From the NCBI GenBank assembly GCA_028875575.1, contig JAPPDF010000075.1, forward strand, positions 1-41,239: a stretch of 41,239 nucleotides of DNA. The letters are read 5' to 3'. Below are positions 41,160 to 41,239 of the stretch, piece by piece. Each line of letters starts with the position of its first letter. Within the stretch, counting starts at the first letter, position 1. Below the pieces are notes generated by a model. It had not been told where the DNA came from. It searched no databases and saw nothing but the letters and a program-made list of their open reading frames with translations. Position numbers and translations under genes: made by a program. The stretch is from Acidobacteriota bacterium (GTDB taxonomy: Bacteria; Acidobacteriota; Terriglobia; Versatilivoradales; Versatilivoraceae).

Positions 41160-41239
41160 GGAGCCGAGCCCTACCCCCCACCGCATCAGCCTTCGCCTGC
41201 GGCTCGGCTTCTGCGACTCCCCCTCAAGGGGGGAGTGAT
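41160..41239. repeat. Structured palindromic repeat, cut by the window edge
   Basis: GAGCCGAGCC (from 41161) is reverse-complementary to GGCTCGGCTT about 50 bases on. The final bases form a second hairpin, ACTCCCCC-TCAAG-GGGGGAGT. Both elements together resemble the dispersed palindromic units found in many copies in some bacterial genomes. The rest of 40901-41159 holds only the sulfatase ribosome-binding site and no recognised gene. Confidence 0.4.

Noticed and set aside
1-41239. CRISPR array, rRNA operon or prophage
   Set aside because: No regularly spaced repeats, no rRNA-like stretches and no phage structural genes were recognised.

Overview
The window is GC-rich, densely coded bacterial DNA. 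The best guess for the source is Acidobacteriota. The reasons are TonB receptors that begin with a carboxypeptidase-regulatory-like domain, an exported hydrolase with a 'YFPDYVDGGGW' type domain, Tat-exported sulfatase-like and PQQ-propeller proteins, and a G+C of roughly 60%. This is inference; no marker gene such as 16S rRNA is present.

Left part (1-12 kb, housekeeping and mixed metabolism): the 3' part of a CusA-type copper/silver RND pump, a NosL/YHS-like thiol-rich protein, tRNA-Leu(TAA), lipA (lipoyl synthase), an RlpA-like lipoprotein, and a small acidic protein. A five-gene minus-strand run follows (aminotransferase, Gfo/Idh/MocA oxidoreductase, CPBP protease, GNAT acetyltransferase, amidohydrolase), then tRNA-Glu(CTC).

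Middle part (12.3-26.3 kb, export and iron): a large secreted alpha/beta hydrolase comes first. An iron-acquisition block follows, opening with a sigma70-like promoter bracketed by two Fur-box-like palindromes. It contains a CxCxC mini-protein, a DUF3386 protein, two TonB-dependent receptors, a PepSY membrane reductase-like protein and a Tat-exported beta-propeller. Facing this block is a Fur repressor fused to a rubrerythrin/ferritin-like diiron domain, divergent from an OsmC-type peroxidase-like protein.

Right part (26.4-37.5 kb): an apparently uncharacterised operon. In order it encodes a DndA-type cysteine desulfurase without other dnd genes, a GcvH-like lipoyl carrier, a CobW/G3E GTPase, an HdrA-like mini-protein, a dicluster ferredoxin, a radical SAM enzyme, a DUF116-polyprenyl synthase fusion and a small alpha/alpha-barrel terpene-cyclase-like protein. 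A repeat-flanked VapBC-type toxin-antitoxin pair follows, and then a DxDD-containing squalene-hopene-cyclase-like enzyme. Together these suggest sulfur mobilisation, a lipoyl or Fe-S redox relay and radical chemistry serving an isoprenoid product. This block is the main candidate for an undescribed system.

The window closes with a sodium/solute symporter abutting a MITE-like element, a Tat lipoprotein of the sulfatase superfamily with Thr at the nucleophile site, and a palindromic repeat cut by the window edge.
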